From the NCBI GenBank assembly GCA_030635835.1, contig DAOVYB010000076.1:1-6667 (forward strand): a stretch of DNA of 6,667 nucleotides, written 5' to 3'. How positions within the stretch are numbered: position 1 is the first letter of the stretch; each line of letters opens with the position of its first letter. Shown here piece after piece: positions 4,521 through 6,667 of this stretch. The position numbers and the translations under genes were made by a program. This DNA is from Gammaproteobacteria bacterium. Lineage in GTDB: Bacteria; Pseudomonadota; Gammaproteobacteria; UBA6429. The notes under the pieces were generated by a model. That model did not search any database, had not been told where the DNA came from, and was given only the letters and a program-made list of their open reading frames with translations.

Positions 4521-6470
4521 TTAAGCAACCTGAACATTTTTACCCCTGGTAACGAAATCTTCCAGCGGTCTGTTTAAGGTATCGGTTAACATATTGAGAT
4601 CAGCCAGCTGTACATTGAGTGCTTCTGCACTTGCTTCTAACTCTGATATTCGTGTTTGCAATGTGTCGCGTGACTCATTAATTTTACGCAGACTCTCTAA
4701 ACGTTTTTCCATTTGGTTTCTGTGTTCTTTAATTCTGGCAACAAGTGGTGCCATACCGGCTTTGCCCCAGGCTTCAACTTCCTGATGTGCCTGGAAGAAA
4801 GTATTACGAGCATGGCTTACCATTGAGATAAAGAATTTTTTGATAACAAAAGCTTGCTCGGTAGCAGCCATTTTTGCACTGCTACGATAAGTTTCGGCTT
4901 CATGATTTAAACGTTCTAAATCACGCTTATATTTTCCCATGCTAAATAATTTTGGTTTAACATCCGTTAAGCCATGTTCTTCATTAAATGAGCGATAAAT
5001 TGTTTGCAACAGCATATTTGCTTTATCGGCTTGTTGTGAAGCTGAAGTAATTGTATTTGCAATAATATCAAAGAATTCTTTCATGCCACCTTTTAAACCT
5101 TTAGTAGTCCAGGTGCCGGTCATTTCTTTTCGTGTTTTAGACATGAGTTCATCAAGCTGGGTTAAGCTTAGAGTTTGCATTAGTTTTTGGTGATTTTCAG
5201 AGAAGGATTTTTTATTGGCCTGAAAACTTTCTACACTCTTATGATAAATCGTTTGTTCTTCACGCGTTTTTTTCATTAAGTGGCCGATAACATCTTCGTT
5301 TTTACCACTCAAACCCTGAAGTTCACCTAATTGTTTATTGGTATCATTGAGGCGAGATGAGATTAAATTACATGATTCTTCAGCCATACCACCAATTTCA
5401 GAAATTACACTATTGCGAACAATCTGTTGTTTTTGCGGCAAGATATCCTGAGCCAGAATAGATTCTAATGAAAGGATATTACTTTTTGCCAGCAATTCTG
5501 TGTCGTGACGAATTTTTGCCAATAAGCCTTTTTGCGCTGAAACAGGGAATACATTTTCGATTCCTATGCCTAACATTTTTGCTGCAGATCGACTTTGTGT
5601 CGTAATGCTGGTTGCGATTGATTCATCACTTTTGAGTTCATCCCACAAGGTATCAACTTTATTAAGCACAACAATACGGCCGTGTTTAGCATCACCACCT
5701 AAAGGCTGAACATTCTGGTTCCACATATCTAAATCAGATTTTGTTACGCCGGTATCCGCTGCTAATACAAACACCACGGCCTGTGCATTAGGTAACATGT
5801 TAATGGTTAATTCAGGCTCATTACCCAGCGCATTTAAACCCGGGGTATCAAGAATGGTTAAACCTTCTTTCAATAAAGGATGGGGGAAGCTGATTAAAGC
5901 ATGACGCCACATCGGAATTTCAACCATATTATCTTTTTCATTTTCACGATAATCGGAAAGCCCGAGTTTTTCAGCAACAGGTAAGGGAACCCGTTTTGTT
6001 TTAATGACTTCACAAAAAGCATCCGCCATTTTTTCAGATGAACTGGTATCTAATTCAATTGAGGTCCAGTTGATAGGATTTTGTTTGTGTTCCTGAATGC
6101 TCGTATGTTCTAACCGTGTTTCAATCGGTAAAAGGCGGATATAGCTTTGGTTTGCTTGAGAATCGAAGAATAGTTCGGTTGGACACATTGTTGTTCGACC
6201 GGCTTCCGAAGGTAGCAAACGTCTATCGTATTCAGAGAAGAAAATAGCATTAATCAGCTCAGTTTTTCCGCGTGCAAACTCGGCAACAAAAGCGATAGTC
6301 AGGTGATCTGATTTTAGGGTTTCAATGAGTTCATAAATACGAATCTCGACTTCTGCCGAACTCATTTTATTGGCTTCCAGCCATTTTTGATATTTTTGTA
6401 TGGCTTCAGTGATATCTGAGCGCCAACGGCCATATGCCTGCATTTGATCTGTAAAACGGTCAGTTGCCAT
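4521..6470 (-). CDS. Bacterial dynamin-like large GTPase
   Basis: This 649-residue protein has a GTPase domain of about 330 residues followed by a long helical region. GTPase motifs are in order: G1 AEFARGKT (63-70), G2 region GRTTMCPTEL (91-100), G3 DTPG (208-211), G4 NKVD (270-273) and a G5-like SAQKG (311-315). The first glycine of G1 is alanine here, while the Gly-Lys-Thr core is kept. An N-terminal helix (1-55) could form a neck. Helices at about 360-450 and a coiled coil near 575-635 resemble the stalk of dynamin-like proteins; no obvious transmembrane segment is seen, so membrane contact, if any, would be peripheral. Such proteins are linked to membrane remodelling, stress resistance or chromosome partition (for example CrfC in E. 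coli), but the role here is not known. It is not paired with a second dynamin gene within this window. ATG 6470 has an AGGA site five bases upstream. Confidence 0.85.
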   Translation of the reverse strand: MATDRFTDQMQAYGRWRSDITEAIQKYQKWLEANKMSSAEVEIRIYELIETLKSDHLTIAFVAEFARGKTELINAIFFSEYDRRLLPSEAGRTTMCPTELFFDSQANQSYIRLLPIETRLEHTSIQEHKQNPINWTSIELDTSSSEKMADAFCEVIKTKRVPLPVAEKLGLSDYRENEKDNMVEIPMWRHALISFPHPLLKEGLTILDTPGLNALGNEPELTINMLPNAQAVVFVLAADTGVTKSDLDMWNQNVQPLGGDAKHGRIVVLNKVDTLWDELKSDESIATSITTQSRSAAKMLGIGIENVFPVSAQKGLLAKIRHDTELLAKSNILSLESILAQDILPQKQQIVRNSVISEIGGMAEESCNLISSRLNDTNKQLGELQGLSGKNEDVIGHLMKKTREEQTIYHKSVESFQANKKSFSENHQKLMQTLSLTQLDELMSKTRKEMTGTWTTKGLKGGMKEFFDIIANTITSASQQADKANMLLQTIYRSFNEEHGLTDVKPKLFSMGKYKRDLERLNHEAETYRSSAKMAATEQAFVIKKFFISMVSHARNTFFQAHQEVEAWGKAGMAPLVARIKEHRNQMEKRLESLRKINESRDTLQTRISELEASAEALNVQLADLNMLTDTLNRPLEDFVTRGKNVQVA

Positions 6471-6536
6471 GGTAGTCCTGAAATCTATAGTTAACGTATT
6501 GATTATAATAGTTATTTTTTTGCTTATTTAAAAGCA
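6471..6536 (-). promoter_or_regulatory. Leader and -10 box of the dynamin-like GTPase gene
   Basis: Reading on the minus strand, a perfect TATAAT lies at 6507-6502, about 31 bases before the ATG, and an AGGA ribosome site at 6479-6476. The best -35 is only TTAAAT with 18-bp spacing, so the promoter is weak or needs an activator. An imperfect palindrome, TGCTTATTTAAAAGCA (6521-6536), lies over the expected -35 region. Confidence 0.45.
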
Positions 6537-6667
6537 TTTTTCACTCATTTTGTTGTTGTATCTTAACAGAAGACGTTAAGACTAAGAAATATAACGGCAA
6601 TTTGGAGGATTAATTTAGTTTAGATGCAAAATTAATGAAATAAATAGCTGATTTAAGTTTACGTCTA
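6537..6667. other. Right-edge intergenic sequence with a TTAAC inverted repeat, no gene seen
   Basis: This stretch has no reading frame of useful length on either strand. A GGAGG at 6604-6608 is followed by ATGs at 6624 and 6635, but both frames stop within four codons. TCTTAAC (6561-6567) and GTTAAGA (6575-6581) form a 7-bp inverted repeat with a 7-bp spacer, whose centre lies about 100 bp upstream of the GTPase start codon and could be a regulator site for it or for a gene beyond the window. Confidence 0.4.

Noticed and set aside
4594..4785. Plus-strand reading frame opposite the GTPase coiled coil
   Set aside because: Its composition mirrors the antisense heptads; no ribosome site or family match.
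6604..6640. GGAGG followed by ATG as the start of a rightward gene
   Set aside because: Both nearby ATG frames hit stop codons within a few codons.

Overview
This AT-rich window carries seven protein-coding genes in ordinary chromosomal style and most likely comes from a gammaproteobacterium. The evidence is a pyrE gene beside a Crc/ExoIII-family gene, an AmpG permease, a DUF4426 periplasmic protein and a PhnA/YjdM protein. A G-rich palindromic repeat made of CACGGGGNN units, of a kind I recall from gammaproteobacterial genomes, also fits. The sequence alone does not resolve genus or order.

Layout: the left edge (1-50, minus) holds the first codons of pyrE. A 91-bp divergent intergenic region with a 15-nt palindrome separates it from a plus-strand cluster: exodeoxyribonuclease III (142-918), the AmpG-type muropeptide permease (970-2334) and a six-helix TauE/SafE/DsbD_2-type membrane protein with an HCxGMCGG motif (2387-3094). 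A palindromic repeat at 3120-3205 lies where this cluster meets the next one tail to tail, and it can serve as a bidirectional terminator. The minus-strand half contains phnA/yjdM (3210-3791), a DUF4426 exported protein (3926-4363) and a dynamin-like large GTPase (4521-6470). Gaps containing hairpins and -10 boxes separate these three, so they look like independent transcription units. The last 197 bp hold the GTPase leader and no recognisable gene.

How the genes relate: exoIII repairs DNA and pyrE makes pyrimidines; their pairing is a conserved neighbourhood rather than a pathway. AmpG and the SafE-like protein are both inner-membrane proteins and appear to be translationally linked. The minus-strand genes show no shared function.

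The most striking observation is at the ampG/safE-like junction. A perfect 39-bp direct repeat (2284-2322 and 2331-2369, offset 47 bp) has shifted the ampG stop upstream. Removing one 47-bp offset restores an ampG tail that ends in TAATG, overlapping the next start codon. In the present sequence the inserted copy forms a 17-codon mini-reading frame that begins in a TGATG overlap with the ampG stop and ends in a TAATG overlap with the next start. The duplication therefore seems to have changed the ampG C-terminus while preserving a possible route for translational coupling. No defence system, CRISPR array, prophage or complete insertion sequence is visible.
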